A stretch of 64,000 bases of DNA from Flavobacterium lacus (lineage in GTDB: Bacteria > Bacteroidota > Bacteroidia > Flavobacteriales > Flavobacteriaceae): assembly GCF_003268815.1 (NCBI RefSeq), contig NZ_QLSV01000001.1, positions 309,055 to 373,054 of the forward strand, given 5' to 3'. The position numbers were made by a program, and so were the translations under genes. The notes under the pieces are model-generated. The model did not search any database, was not told the DNA's origin, and worked only from the letters and a program-made list of their open reading frames with translations. Positions 1 to 9,416 of this stretch are shown piece by piece. The first letter of the stretch is position 1, and each line of letters starts with the position of its first letter.

Positions 1-963
1 TATAAAATGCTATCGCCAACGTTTATTGTTGACGATATTTACAAATCAATGGAAGGGCCAAAAGCATCCAATTATGTCATGCTTGCGCAGGATTCGACTT
101 TGTTGTGGATAACCGGATTTAAAGTGGTGGCTCAAGATGCAAAAACCGGCGAAAAAATGTCGAATGATTTTATTTGTCACATGAATGTGGATATAAATGA
201 TTCGAAATATTATTCCAATTTTGGATTAGAAGATCGCATTGGCAAACAATATCCAAGACTAACTTCGCTTTCGCATGGCATGGAAAATTTTGATTTTCCG
301 GAAGGTTTTGGCGTACCGATGAAAGGAAATGATTTACTTTTTGTGACTACGCAAACGCTGAATCACAACATAAAAGAAGCGTATTATAAAGTGAAGCACA
401 AAGTTTCTATCACCTATCAAGAAGATAAAAACATCAAACCGTTAATGAGTAAAACGGCTTTCATCATGTTACCGTATGACAAATATGACCCGTATAAAAG
501 TCCAACCGATCCGGGTGCCGATTTTTGCATTCCCGTAGAAACCAAAAACCACAGTTATGACGATGGAAGTGGGAACAAATTATCCGGACATTGGGTGATA
601 CCAACAGGAAAAAATACCTATCGAAGTGGAATTAATCATCAATTAGAAATCAAAGACAGCTTGCGATTGCATGCGGCTGCCATTCACGTTCATCCGTTTG
701 CCACGCGAATTATGTTGTTGAATAAAACAACACAAAAACCGGTGTTTGTGAGCGAAGTTACCAACCATAAAAACAGTATTGGCTTAACCAATATTGAAAA
801 TTTTACTTCTAAAGAAGGCATTTGGTTGTATGCAAATCAGGAATATGAAATTGTGTTGGAAGTAAACAATACCTCAAAAGAAGACCAAGATATGATGGGA
901 AGTATGTTTTTGTTTTTTTATGATAAAGAAATGGATGAGATAGTGAATTCGAAATTTAAATAA
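1..963 (+). CDS. Conserved hypothetical protein, 5'-truncated by the window edge
   Basis: I do not recognise this family with confidence. The frame is open through base 1, so the true start probably lies outside the window; the first ATG visible is at base 7 and is not preceded by a signal peptide. The visible 320 or so residues contain scattered His/Met motifs (ICHMN near residue 60, and an HAAAIHVHP segment near residue 225), followed by a Met-rich stretch near the C-terminus. These recall copper type II monooxygenase-like (HxH plus Met) proteins, but the resemblance is weak and no function is assigned. It is convergent with the next gene: its stop codon directly abuts that gene's stop codon with no spacer and no visible terminator. 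Confidence 0.6.
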   Translation, partial: YKMLSPTFIVDDIYKSMEGPKASNYVMLAQDSTLLWITGFKVVAQDAKTGEKMSNDFICHMNVDINDSKYYSNFGLEDRIGKQYPRLTSLSHGMENFDFPEGFGVPMKGNDLLFVTTQTLNHNIKEAYYKVKHKVSITYQEDKNIKPLMSKTAFIMLPYDKYDPYKSPTDPGADFCIPVETKNHSYDDGSGNKLSGHWVIPTGKNTYRSGINHQLEIKDSLRLHAAAIHVHPFATRIMLLNKTTQKPVFVSEVTNHKNSIGLTNIENFTSKEGIWLYANQEYEIVLEVNNTSKEDQDMMGSMFLFFYDKEMDEIVNSKFK

Positions 964-2085
964 TTATTTTCTGTCTCGTAAATTAGTCATTGGTTTTTCA
1001 AAAAAGCGATACAATAAATACGAGAAAACCAGTATTAACAACCAATACGTTAAAGTGTAAACTAATAACGGAATCCCGGTTAAATGGTCAGAAGGAAAAA
1101 CAACTTTCATACTGTGCAAAATGATAGTGTAATGTAAAAGATAGATGCTGTACGACAAAAGACTCAATAAAGTAATAATCTTTAAAACCCATAGCGATTG
1201 AATTTTAATCGTAAACAAAAAAGGCATCAAACAACAAATGGCAACGGAATTCAGCGATAAGTAAAAGATATTGAAAAAACCCGGATTGCTTTCAAACGAA
1301 ATTCCCCAATAGAAAATAAAAAGGTGAAGCGTGAATATTCCAAACATACCAATTGTAAACAGCAACTTACTAACCGTTAGATTGATTGGAAAATTTACAT
1401 AAAGGTAAAAAGCCAAAAAACCATAATAAATAGCATCCAATCGATAGACCGATACTTTTCTGAGGTTTTCGTTCCACTCGTAAAGAGAAGCCAATTCATG
1501 CGTTGAATGGAACCAAAATCGGATTAAAATCACAACGGCTATGATAAAACACGTTACCCATAAAAAAAGCTTTTTTCGATTCAATTTTGGAAAAAAGCGA
1601 ATCAATAAATAAAGCAAAACCGGCCCGAGAATATAGCAAAACTGCTCCACCGATAAACTCCAAGATATTCGTGAAAAGTCGGGAGAATGAGAGAAAAAGT
1701 TTTGTAGATAAACGAAATACAATCCAATCTTTTCAGGGATTTTCCCGTAGATTAAATACCAAAGAAGGAGGTTAATCAACAGAACAAGATAGTAATTGGG
1801 AAGTGTTCTAAACCATCTTCGTTTCCAGAATTCACGCACATCGTTGAATGAAAAGTCATCCTTTTGAATGATTCGGTAAATGATTTTTCCAATCAAAAAA
1901 CCACTGATGACAAAAAAAATTTCCACACCAATGGTTGGTGTAAAATTCATGAACCATTTAATGTAAGGATGATAATGTTCACTAATCCATAACGAATGTG
2001 AAAAAACGACCAAAGAAATGGCTATTGCTCGAGCTAAATCTAACCCGGGAACTCTTTTTTTCAGCTCGATGTTGAGTCCCAACAT
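964..2085 (-). CDS. Acyltransferase family 3 (OafA/YrhL-like) membrane protein
   Basis: A 373-residue polytopic membrane protein, probably transferring acetyl or another acyl group to an extracytoplasmic glycan or lipid. The N-terminus has the family start 'GLDLARAIAISLVVFSH' (His near residue 30), which carries the conserved RA..I...V...H pattern. A 'SWSLSVEQFCYILGP' segment near residue 142 matches the family's second conserved block. About ten hydrophobic segments follow. The ATG start lies 25 bp after the MoxR stop, so it may be the last gene of the chaperone/MoxR transcript. The acyl acceptor cannot be told from sequence; the large polysaccharide locus in the window is one possible client, but it lies 8 kb away. 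Confidence 0.85.
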   Translation of the reverse strand: MLGLNIELKKRVPGLDLARAIAISLVVFSHSLWISEHYHPYIKWFMNFTPTIGVEIFFVISGFLIGKIIYRIIQKDDFSFNDVREFWKRRWFRTLPNYYLVLLINLLLWYLIYGKIPEKIGLYFVYLQNFFSHSPDFSRISWSLSVEQFCYILGPVLLYLLIRFFPKLNRKKLFLWVTCFIIAVVILIRFWFHSTHELASLYEWNENLRKVSVYRLDAIYYGFLAFYLYVNFPINLTVSKLLFTIGMFGIFTLHLFIFYWGISFESNPGFFNIFYLSLNSVAICCLMPFLFTIKIQSLWVLKIITLLSLLSYSIYLLHYTIILHSMKVVFPSDHLTGIPLLVYTLTYWLLILVFSYLLYRFFEKPMTNLRDRK

Positions 2086-2109
2086 GTATAAATAGTTTGG
2101 GTGGGTTTA

Positions 2110-3063
2110 TTAGTATAACTTTTCAATTATTTTTTCAATCGTGAGTCCTTCGGCATCGGCTTTGTAGTTTTTAACGACACGGTGACGCAGAATTCCTTCG
2201 GCTACAGCCTTAACATCTTCAATATCCGGAGAAAATTTCCCGTTAAAAGCAGCATGAGCTTTGGCTGCTAAAATTAGGTTTTGAGAAGCTCTTGGTCCTG
2301 CACCCCAATCGATGTAATTTTTAATAAAGTCGGTGGCTAAATTACTGTCGGGACGTGTTTTGGTCACCAACGTAACAGCGTATTCAATAACGTTATCAGC
2401 AACCGGAATTCGTCGAATCAAATGTTGAAAATCGATAATTTCTTGGGCGGTAAATAAGGGATTAACCTGTGGCTTATGATAAGAAGTAGTGCTTTTCACC
2501 ACTTCAACCTCTTCCGCAAACGAAGGATAATCCAATTTAATAGAAAACATAAAACGGTCTAACTGAGCCTCAGGTAACGGATAGGTTCCCTCCTGCTCAA
2601 TTGGGTTTTGAGTAGCCAAAACAAAATACGGCAAACTCAATTTATAGTTATGTCCGGCAATCGTAACAGCACGCTCCTGCATGGCTTCCAACAAAGCCGC
2701 TTGGGTTTTGGGTGGCGTACGGTTAATTTCATCAGCCAAAATAATATTGGAAAAAATCGGTCCTTTGATGAATTTGAAGGTGCGGTTTTCATCTAAAATT
2801 TCACTTCCTAAAATATCAGATGGCATTAAATCCGGCGTAAACTGAATCCGTTTAAAATCCAATCCCAATGCCTGAGCAATGGTATTCACCATCAATGTTT
2901 TGGCCAAACCCGGAACACCCACCAAAAGGGCGTGACCTCCGGAAAAAATACTCAGCAAGATCTGATCAACCACTAGGTCTTGACCAACAATAATTTTCGA
3001 AATTTCTTGTTTTAAGTCCTTTCTTTTTTGAACTAAATTTTGAACTGCAGTTACATCAGACAT
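2110..3063 (-). CDS. MoxR-family AAA+ ATPase
   Basis: A 317-residue cytoplasmic AAA+ ATPase of the MoxR class, which usually acts as a chaperone-like factor in the maturation of partner proteins, often with a VWA-domain protein. Visible motifs are Walker A (GVPGLAKT, near residue 48), Walker B with the following helix (ILADEINRTPPKTQAALLEA, near 107-126), sensor 1 (LATQNPIEQEGTYPLPEAQ, near 150) and a C-terminal lid with the GPRASQ motif. Length is normal for the family. It sits directly downstream of three SurA-like genes. No VWA or DUF58 partner gene is present on this side of the window, so the client is unknown. Confidence 0.93.
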   Translation of the reverse strand: MSDVTAVQNLVQKRKDLKQEISKIIVGQDLVVDQILLSIFSGGHALLVGVPGLAKTLMVNTIAQALGLDFKRIQFTPDLMPSDILGSEILDENRTFKFIKGPIFSNIILADEINRTPPKTQAALLEAMQERAVTIAGHNYKLSLPYFVLATQNPIEQEGTYPLPEAQLDRFMFSIKLDYPSFAEEVEVVKSTTSYHKPQVNPLFTAQEIIDFQHLIRRIPVADNVIEYAVTLVTKTRPDSNLATDFIKNYIDWGAGPRASQNLILAAKAHAAFNGKFSPDIEDVKAVAEGILRHRVVKNYKADAEGLTIEKIIEKLY

Positions 3064-3099
3064 AATGAGAGTAGTATAGATTTGAGAAATTCGATAAAA

Positions 3100-4512
3100 T
3101 TATTTTTTTAACCAGTTATTCATAAACTGGCAATTTCGGTATTCGCCGTTAATTTTGATATAGGTTTCTAAGATTTTTTCATTCGACCATTTGCCTATGG
3201 CCTCAAATTGTTTTTCTTTTAAAGCTAACTCTTTGATTTTGATGTAATCCGTGGCGTAATCGGCGGTGTGCGAATCAATACGATTGGTAACCATCAGTAA
3301 TTTATAACTTTTTTTCCCGGTTGGATCTTCGTCCAAAATAGGGACAGAAACCTCTTTCTCTTTTAAGTTAGAAACCTGACCGTATAAGGTGGGATCCATT
3401 TTGGTTAATTCAAATCTGGAATCCATGGTTTTCGGATTTAACAAGATACCACCATTTGCTTTGGTTTCTTTTTCATCCGACATGCTTCGGGCGGCATCAG
3501 CAAAAGTTAATTCACCATCCATAATTCGCTGACGAATTAATTGTGCTCGATCTTTAGCCTCTTTTAAAGCTTCATCGGTCACTTTAGGTGTGAGCAAAAT
3601 GTGTCTTAAATCGACTTCTTGTCCTCTAATTTTTTCGACTAAAATAATATGATAACCAAACTCGGTTTCAAAAGGTTTCGAAATTTCACCTTCATTTAAA
3701 CTGAAGGCCACTTCTTTAAATTCTTTGACAAACTGTGTTTTCCGATTCATTTTATAAAAACCACCACTTGACCGCGACCCGGGGTCTTCAGAATACAGAA
3801 CAGCACGTGTTCTAAAACTTGACCCGTTGACCAATACATCGTTTCTAATTTCATTCAGCTTATCAATTACTTTTTGCTTTTCTACCTCCGACATTTTGGG
3901 TTTGATAACAATCTGAGAAACTTCCATTTCTGCTCCAAAAGTGGGTAAATCCTCCTTCGGTATTTTTCTAAAATAAGTGCGGACTTCCTCCGGAGTGATT
4001 TCAACTTCCTCTACAACCTTATTTCGCATTTCAGTAGAAAGTTTGTTTTGCTTTAACACATCAAAAAAGAACGATTTAAAATCTTCTTCACTCTTTTTAT
4101 TGTAAAACTTCAACATTTTTTCCATCGAACCAATTTGACCAAGCATATAAGCAATTCGCTCTTCCATCATATTATTGATTTCTGAATCCTTAACCACAAT
4201 CGTACTGTCCTGTAAGGCTTGATGAGCATACAAACGATCTTCCATCAATTTGCCCATCAATTCACAGCGTGAAACGTTTTCTACAGAAATACCTTGACTC
4301 GAAAGTTCTACGTACTCCATATCAATATCAGAATCCAAAATAATATACTCGCCTACTGTGGCTACAATACCATCAATTTTTTTTCTTTTAAAAGGCTGCA
4401 CAGAGTCCTTCTTAGCAGGAGTAGCTTCTACAATTAGTTCTTGAGCAAAACTGGAAAATGCAAATGAGACCAAGAGAATAAAGGCTATGGCAATTTTATT
4501 TATAAATTTCAT
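3100..4512 (-). CDS. SurA-like periplasmic peptidyl-prolyl isomerase (two parvulin domains)
   Basis: Secreted folding factor for outer-membrane proteins, of the SurA/PpiC family. I place the start at the ATG at 4512 because it opens directly into a signal peptide (MKFINKIAIAFILLVS, ending ..FAQE); an ATG at 4554 would add 14 unlikely residues. The mature protein (about 450 residues) has a SurA-type N-terminal helical domain, then two parvulin domains, roughly residues 185-290 and 295-400, with the usual motifs (EVSQIVIKP, GEISKPFETEFGYHIILVE, LRHILLTPK). The start overlaps the preceding gene's stop by 17 bp, which indicates translational coupling. It is the third of three successive SurA-like genes. 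Confidence 0.9.
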   Translation of the reverse strand: MKFINKIAIAFILLVSFAFSSFAQELIVEATPAKKDSVQPFKRKKIDGIVATVGEYIILDSDIDMEYVELSSQGISVENVSRCELMGKLMEDRLYAHQALQDSTIVVKDSEINNMMEERIAYMLGQIGSMEKMLKFYNKKSEEDFKSFFFDVLKQNKLSTEMRNKVVEEVEITPEEVRTYFRKIPKEDLPTFGAEMEVSQIVIKPKMSEVEKQKVIDKLNEIRNDVLVNGSSFRTRAVLYSEDPGSRSSGGFYKMNRKTQFVKEFKEVAFSLNEGEISKPFETEFGYHIILVEKIRGQEVDLRHILLTPKVTDEALKEAKDRAQLIRQRIMDGELTFADAARSMSDEKETKANGGILLNPKTMDSRFELTKMDPTLYGQVSNLKEKEVSVPILDEDPTGKKSYKLLMVTNRIDSHTADYATDYIKIKELALKEKQFEAIGKWSNEKILETYIKINGEYRNCQFMNNWLKK

Positions 4513-5347
4513 ATTTGTTGTTTTTAATGGCATCATCAGTGATGTCCTTCTCAAATTTTTTAATTAAATCTAGTTTTCTTTTATTTATGATTAATTCCTT
4601 TATGGTTGGTTTTACGTATTCAAACGGACTAACTTCATTCTTATCGATGACACTTCTAATTTTTACAAAATAGACATTAAGTGAATCCGGTTGCTGAATT
4701 GCTTTTCCTTCCACAATATAATTTTCTCTGTTGTCTGGTGTAATAAACGGCAATTTTCTGTAAATCTGATTCATTTCTACCCAAACCGAATCATTTAAAG
4801 CTGAACTTTTAAACTGCAATTGATAGGTTTCCCAAAATTTCGCATCACTTTTTTTAGCATCAAAAAACTTACCTTTTATCAATTCAAACTTCGGATGATC
4901 TTTTGGCAAATTAATGTATCGCAACTTTATTAACGAACCATTTGTTCTAAAATTATCTTTGTTTTCGTCATAGTACAATTTGATTTCCGCATTCAAAACC
5001 ACTGTATCTACTTCTCTACGCACAATTTGCTCCAAGTAAGCCTTGGTATACAAATCAACTTTATATTGTTGTATGAGTACATCAAATTCTTCTTGCTGCT
5101 CCTTATCGATATTAAGTTCTGCTGCTTTAATCAGCAACTTTTGTGTGGCCCATCGATCAATAAAATTATGAACAATAGATATACTGTCTGCACTGGAGGT
5201 GCCCTCAGGAACCAAATCCCGCAAATCACTTTTAAATAAATACGTATCACCCACTCGAGCCACAGCTTGCGGTTTCTCTTCCGGCTTAAAATAAGAACAG
5301 GAAATAAAAACAAAATAAAGCAGTGCTATAGCCGGCAATCGATTCAT
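4496..5347 (-). CDS. SurA-N-like lipoprotein lacking a recognisable parvulin domain
   Basis: A 283-residue predicted lipoprotein: a short hydrophobic leader ends in the lipobox FISC with Cys17, and the mature part begins SYFKPEEK. It contains a SurA-like helical chaperone region ('VARVGDTYLFKSDL', then 'HNFIDRWATQKLLIKAAE') and a C-terminal helical segment. I cannot find parvulin motifs between them, so it probably binds clients without isomerase activity. It overlaps its upstream neighbour by one base (TAATG arrangement) and its downstream neighbour by 17 bp, so the three are almost certainly cotranscribed and translationally coupled. Bacteroidota often carry such PPIase-like lipoproteins; the exact partner is unknown. 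Confidence 0.8.
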   Translation of the reverse strand: MNRLPAIALLYFVFISCSYFKPEEKPQAVARVGDTYLFKSDLRDLVPEGTSSADSISIVHNFIDRWATQKLLIKAAELNIDKEQQEEFDVLIQQYKVDLYTKAYLEQIVRREVDTVVLNAEIKLYYDENKDNFRTNGSLIKLRYINLPKDHPKFELIKGKFFDAKKSDAKFWETYQLQFKSSALNDSVWVEMNQIYRKLPFITPDNRENYIVEGKAIQQPDSLNVYFVKIRSVIDKNEVSPFEYVKPTIKELIINKRKLDLIKKFEKDITDDAIKNNKYEIYK

Positions 5348-7314
5348 TACTTATTAATTTGTTTTTTAACCGCCTGAAATACAGCTTGGTCGATCACAAC
5401 CTGAAACTCCTGCTTCAAATTGGAAACCCAATTCTCTTCCAAATACTGCTGGTAATCATTGATTACTCTTCCTTTGCACTCTTCCAAAAGCTTCGCACCG
5501 GCTTCTTTAACCTCGTTAACTTGAACAACATAATGATAGTTGCCTTCTTTTACCACCTCCGAAAGTCCTTTACGAAAAGGAATGGTTTTAGGTAAGGCAT
5601 CATTGCCCTCTTCAAAAATCCCGGAAGTCGCCATAACGTTAATAACACCATCGGTATTTAAAGCCGATTTAATCTCGTCTGCTGTTTTTCCTTGTTTAAT
5701 CAATTTATGTGCTTTTTTAGCCATATCGGCCTTGGTAGACGAAATAATAACAACATCATACCGTTTCTTCCACATATATTTTCCTGCATTAGCTTCATGA
5801 AATGCCGCTAACCCTAAAGTATCAGTCTTAGATTTTTCCCAGATTTCTTTTTCCATCAAATCAAAAAGCAGTAAACCATCACGGTATTCTTCCATAACAG
5901 CGGCAAAATCAGGAAATTCACTTTCTAAACTTTCATTATAATGTTGATTCAATTGTACATCAAGAAACGCTGAATAATGAAAATCCACCAATTTTGATGT
6001 GGGTTTGGGTTGATTTGGATTTTTTTGTTGAGAATGAAGGTAAGTTAAAAATTGTACCCCCGTGACGTTAGCCTTTCCAAAGGAAATAAATTCACCTTCA
6101 AATGCTTTTGTATCGGTTGGCAATTCCCATGTTAATTGATAATACTGATCGGTTACAACCTTTTTAATTTTAGCATACATCGATTCATTGCGTTTAACCG
6201 TATACTTAGCCCTTAATTTTTCGTTCAACGATTCCGTGATTTTTCTGGAACGCTCATCACGGCTTATTTTACTTTCCATGTCTGCTTTAGCTTCCTCAAA
6301 TGTCTTAACAGGATGCTTTTCAATCAATTTCATAATATGCCATCCAAATTGGGTTTGAAAGGGCTTAGAAATTTCATTCGGCTGTGCTAAAGAAAAAGCA
6401 ATCGTTTCAAATTCTTCTGAACTCAATTGACCGGAACCAAAACGATTTAAAACACCTCCCTTGGCAGAAGAGGATTTGTCTTGCGAAAATTGCTTTGCCA
6501 ACGCTTCAAACTCTTCACCTTGCTGAATTTTAGTATAAATTTCGTTGATGGTCGTTTTATTTTTTTCTGCTTCTTCTGTATTTTCCTCCGCTGGATTCAT
6601 CAACATGATATGGGCAACGGTGACATCTCCTCTGTTGTTGCGAATGTCGTTTACCTTAATTAAATGATAACCAAATCGGGTTCGCACCGGCTTTGAAACC
6701 TCTCCTACTTTCGTGTTGTAAGCCGCTGATTCAAAAGAATAAACCATGCGAAAGGCAGAAAAATAACCCAAATCACCTTTGTTTTCTTTCGCACTGGGGT
6801 CTTGCGAATACTGCTGAGCCAAAACGCCAAAATCTTCTCCGTTATCGGCACGTTTTTTTAACTCCAAAATTTGTTTATACACCGCCAACGTATCTTCCGG
6901 TTGAGCATTTTCGTCCAGAGTCAACAAAAGGTGGGAAGCCTTTATCTCTTTTAAAGAACGGGCATAACCTTCTTCCAACAATTCTTTGGTAACGTTAGAA
7001 TCGGTTAAATAATTTTTAGAAAGTTGAGTGCGATACGACTTTAATTCGTTTTGATACTTGGTGTTGTTTTGCAAACCGAGTTGATTCGCCTTATTAATTT
7101 TTAATTTATAACCCACAAAAAGTTCTAAATAATGATCCAAATCTTTTTGCGATTCGTCTTTCACCAAATCTAAGTTTTTGTTGTAAACACGAACAAATTC
7201 ATCGGTGTAATACGGCTTTTCATCAACGGTAAAGAGTACTTCTTTGGTTGATTGAGCAAACCCAAAAAAGGAAAAAAGAACCAAAATTCCCAAACAAAAA
7301 TGTCTTTTATTCAT
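5347..7314 (-). CDS. Periplasmic peptidyl-prolyl isomerase, PpiC/SurA family (655 aa)
   Basis: A large secreted PPIase. The start is taken as the ATG at 7314; an in-frame TTG two codons upstream (7320) is possible but less likely. A signal peptide (NKRHFCLGILVLFSFFGFA) is followed by a helical chaperone domain, then two parvulin domains at about residues 125-225 (IKASHLLLTL ... GEVSKPVRTRFGYHLIKV) and 230-340 (VAHIMLMNP ... NEISKPFQTQFGWHIMKL), then a roughly 300-residue C-terminal helical region without clear motifs. It is the first gene of the chaperone operon and has a strong promoter upstream at 7377-7406. Its role is probably outer-membrane protein transit through the periplasm. Confidence 0.9.
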   Translation of the reverse strand: MNKRHFCLGILVLFSFFGFAQSTKEVLFTVDEKPYYTDEFVRVYNKNLDLVKDESQKDLDHYLELFVGYKLKINKANQLGLQNNTKYQNELKSYRTQLSKNYLTDSNVTKELLEEGYARSLKEIKASHLLLTLDENAQPEDTLAVYKQILELKKRADNGEDFGVLAQQYSQDPSAKENKGDLGYFSAFRMVYSFESAAYNTKVGEVSKPVRTRFGYHLIKVNDIRNNRGDVTVAHIMLMNPAEENTEEAEKNKTTINEIYTKIQQGEEFEALAKQFSQDKSSSAKGGVLNRFGSGQLSSEEFETIAFSLAQPNEISKPFQTQFGWHIMKLIEKHPVKTFEEAKADMESKISRDERSRKITESLNEKLRAKYTVKRNESMYAKIKKVVTDQYYQLTWELPTDTKAFEGEFISFGKANVTGVQFLTYLHSQQKNPNQPKPTSKLVDFHYSAFLDVQLNQHYNESLESEFPDFAAVMEEYRDGLLLFDLMEKEIWEKSKTDTLGLAAFHEANAGKYMWKKRYDVVIISSTKADMAKKAHKLIKQGKTADEIKSALNTDGVINVMATSGIFEEGNDALPKTIPFRKGLSEVVKEGNYHYVVQVNEVKEAGAKLLEECKGRVINDYQQYLEENWVSNLKQEFQVVIDQAVFQAVKKQINK

Positions 7315-7376
7315 TTTCAAAATAATTTAAAGTAAAAGGTAGAGCATTGAGCAATGGTTTGATGCATTGCAACTCA

Positions 7377-7406
7377 CAAAATTAACAATTCAGATACATT
7401 ATACAA
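7377..7406 (-). promoter_or_regulatory. Bacteroidota-type promoter of the SurA-like/MoxR operon
   Basis: On the minus strand a TTG (7406-7404) is followed after exactly 19 bp by TAATTTTG (7384-7377), matching the Bacteroidota consensus TTG-N19-TAnnTTTG. It lies about 63 bp upstream of the ATG at 7314 and faces the operon that contains the three chaperone genes, moxR and possibly the acyltransferase. Confidence 0.65.
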
Positions 7407-7474
7407 GAATAGAGGCTACTATTAACAAAAATTTATTAACGAAAAATGTTTATACTTTTTTGGCTAAGAAATAG

Positions 7475-7482
7475 TATTTTTG
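7475..7482 (+). promoter_or_regulatory. Probable -7 element of prfC
   Basis: TATTTTTG fits the Bacteroidota -7 consensus TAnnTTTG and lies 20 bp upstream of the prfC ATG. I found no convincing TTG at the proper -33 distance, so this is a partial match only. Confidence 0.4.
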
Positions 7483-7501
7483 CAAACCTTTAAAAAGAGA
7501 T

Positions 7502-9091
7502 ATGAGTTTTATAGAAGAAATCAAACGGCGAAGAACATTTGGAATTATTTCGCATCCCGATGCCGGAAAAACAACCTTAACCGAAAAACTGCTGCTTTTT
7601 GGTGGTGCAATCCAAGAAGCCGGTGCAGTTAAAAATAATAAAATTAAAAAAGGAGCAACTTCCGATTTTATGGAAATTGAACGCCAGCGTGGAATTTCTG
7701 TAGCTACATCGGTACTTGCTTTTAATTATAAAGACAAAAAAATCAACATCCTCGACACGCCCGGTCACAAAGATTTTGCCGAAGATACCTTTAGAACACT
7801 AACCGCGGTTGACAGTGTAATTGTAGTAATCGACGTAGCAAAAGGGGTGGAAGAACAAACCGAAAAGCTGGTGGAGGTCTGCCGTATGCGGAACATTCCC
7901 ATGATTGTGTTCATCAACAAAATGGACCGCGAAGGAAAAGATGCCTTTGATTTGATGGACGAAGTAGAACAAAAACTTAAACTGAGAGTAACACCGTTGA
8001 GCTTTCCAATCGGAATGGGCTACGATTTTCAAGGAATTTATAACCTATGGGAAAAGAACATCAACCTTTTTAGTGGCGATAGTAGAAAAAATATCGAAGA
8101 CACCATTGCCTTTTCAGACATCAATAATCCGGAATTAGATAAAATTGTAGGCGAAAAAGCGGCAATCAAATTAAGAGAAGAATTAGAATTGATAGACGAA
8201 GTATACCCCCCTTTTTCAAGAGAAGAATATTTACAAGGCGATTTGCAACCCGTATTCTTTGGTTCAGCGTTAAATAATTTTGGCGTTCGCGAATTACTGG
8301 ATTGCTTTATAGAAATTGCTCCCTCTCCCCGACCCAAAGAATCAGACACTCGCTTGGTGCAACCAACGGAGCAAAAAATGGCGGGATTTGTGTTTAAAAT
8401 CCATGCCAACATGGACCCTAAACACCGTGACAGATTGGCTTTCATTAAAATTGTTTCGGGAACATTTGAACGAAACAAACCTTATTCGCATGTGCGATTG
8501 AATAAAAGTCTAAAATTTTCGAGTCCAAATGCTTTTTTTGCCGAGAAAAAAGAAATTGTCGACATCTCCTATCCGGGTGATATCGTGGGCTTACACGACA
8601 CCGGAAACTTTAAAATCGGTGACACCTTAACCGAAGGCGAAATAATGAACTTTAAAGGAGTACCGAGTTTTTCACCGGAACACTTTCGATACATCAACAA
8701 TGCCGACCCCATGAAAGCAAAGCAATTGGAAAAAGGAGTAGACCAATTAATGGACGAAGGCGTTGCCCAGTTGTTTACACTCGAAATGAACAACCGTAAA
8801 ATTATCGGAACGGTGGGAGCACTTCAATACGAAGTGATTCAATACCGATTAGAACACGAATACGGAGCGAAATGTTCGTACGAAAACTTTCCGGCACACA
8901 AAGCTTGTTGGATAAAACCACAAGACCCTAAAAGTGAAGAATTTGCAGAGTTTAGAAGAATCAAACAAAAGTTTTTGGCACACGACAAATACGGTCAATT
9001 GGTTTTTTTAGCCGATTCTGAATTTACCATTCAAATGACCCAAAACAAATTTCCAAACGTCAAAATGTTTTTTACCTCCGAAATGGAATAA
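7502..9091 (+). CDS. prfC: Peptide chain release factor 3
   Basis: Cytoplasmic translational GTPase RF3 (529 residues, normal length), which recycles RF1/RF2 from the ribosome after termination. The G1 motif is HPDAGKTTLTEK (near residue 19), the switch region has ERQRGISVATS, G3 is DTPGHKDF (near 87) and G4 is NKMDREG (near 141). RF3-specific features include 'MDPKHRDRLAFIKIVSG' in domain II and the C-terminal domain ending in KFPNVKMFF. It is monocistronic in appearance, divergent from the chaperone operon, with a 109-bp spacer before the next gene. Confidence 0.97.
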   Translation: MSFIEEIKRRRTFGIISHPDAGKTTLTEKLLLFGGAIQEAGAVKNNKIKKGATSDFMEIERQRGISVATSVLAFNYKDKKINILDTPGHKDFAEDTFRTLTAVDSVIVVIDVAKGVEEQTEKLVEVCRMRNIPMIVFINKMDREGKDAFDLMDEVEQKLKLRVTPLSFPIGMGYDFQGIYNLWEKNINLFSGDSRKNIEDTIAFSDINNPELDKIVGEKAAIKLREELELIDEVYPPFSREEYLQGDLQPVFFGSALNNFGVRELLDCFIEIAPSPRPKESDTRLVQPTEQKMAGFVFKIHANMDPKHRDRLAFIKIVSGTFERNKPYSHVRLNKSLKFSSPNAFFAEKKEIVDISYPGDIVGLHDTGNFKIGDTLTEGEIMNFKGVPSFSPEHFRYINNADPMKAKQLEKGVDQLMDEGVAQLFTLEMNNRKIIGTVGALQYEVIQYRLEHEYGAKCSYENFPAHKACWIKPQDPKSEEFAEFRRIKQKFLAHDKYGQLVFLADSEFTIQMTQNKFPNVKMFFTSEME

Positions 9092-9151
9092 ATCCAATGT
9101 GAACATAGAATTAATTTTACAGCATTTTTTAACAAAAAGTGCATTTCATCG

Positions 9152-9180
9152 TTGTTTTTAAAAAATGATTTCTATATTTG
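9152..9180 (+). promoter_or_regulatory. Bacteroidota-type promoter of the small secreted protein gene
   Basis: TTG at 9152-9154 is followed after 18 bp by TATATTTG at 9173-9180, a near-perfect match to the group's promoter consensus. The ATG is 21 bp further downstream at 9201, so the gene has its own promoter separate from prfC. Confidence 0.7.
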
Positions 9181-9200
9181 CACCTTATTAAAGTTGGTTT

Positions 9201-9413
9201 ATGAAAAGTATTTACAAAATTTACATCATTACGTTTTTATTATTGTCTGATTTCGTGCTTTTCGCCCAACCGGGTGACGATGACGGAAGTGGTGGACTAG
9301 AGGGCGACGATACGCCTGCAGCCCCTATTGACGGGAAACTAATATGGTTAGCAATAGTAAGTATTTTGTTCGCATTTTATTATTTGAACAAGAGAGCTCA
9401 AAAAGCAGAATAA
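9201..9413 (+). CDS. Small secreted protein with PID-CTERM-like sorting tail
   Basis: A 70-residue protein with three clear parts: an N-terminal signal peptide (to about residue 23, ending LFAQ), a short acidic Gly/Asp-rich linker (PGDDDGSGGLEGDD), and a C-terminal tail consisting of APIDG, a single hydrophobic segment (LIWLAIVSILFAFYYL) and a basic end (NKRAQK). This tripartite layout matches short Bacteroidota proteins described as PID-CTERM, thought to be sorted or processed at the envelope. It has its own promoter and a terminator immediately downstream and sits next to polysaccharide regulation genes. Function unknown; the family name is from memory and no sorting enzyme gene is seen here. 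Confidence 0.75.
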   Translation: MKSIYKIYIITFLLLSDFVLFAQPGDDDGSGGLEGDDTPAAPIDGKLIWLAIVSILFAFYYLNKRAQKAE

Positions 9414-9416
9414 TAT

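Noticed and set aside
1587..1775. 62-codon plus-strand frame opposite the acyltransferase gene
   Set aside because: It is the complement of a conserved membrane-protein coding region and has no features of its own.
964..2085. Acyltransferase 3 gene considered as part of the polysaccharide cluster
   Set aside because: It is 8 kb away behind the chaperone/MoxR genes and prfC, so a link is only possible, not supported.
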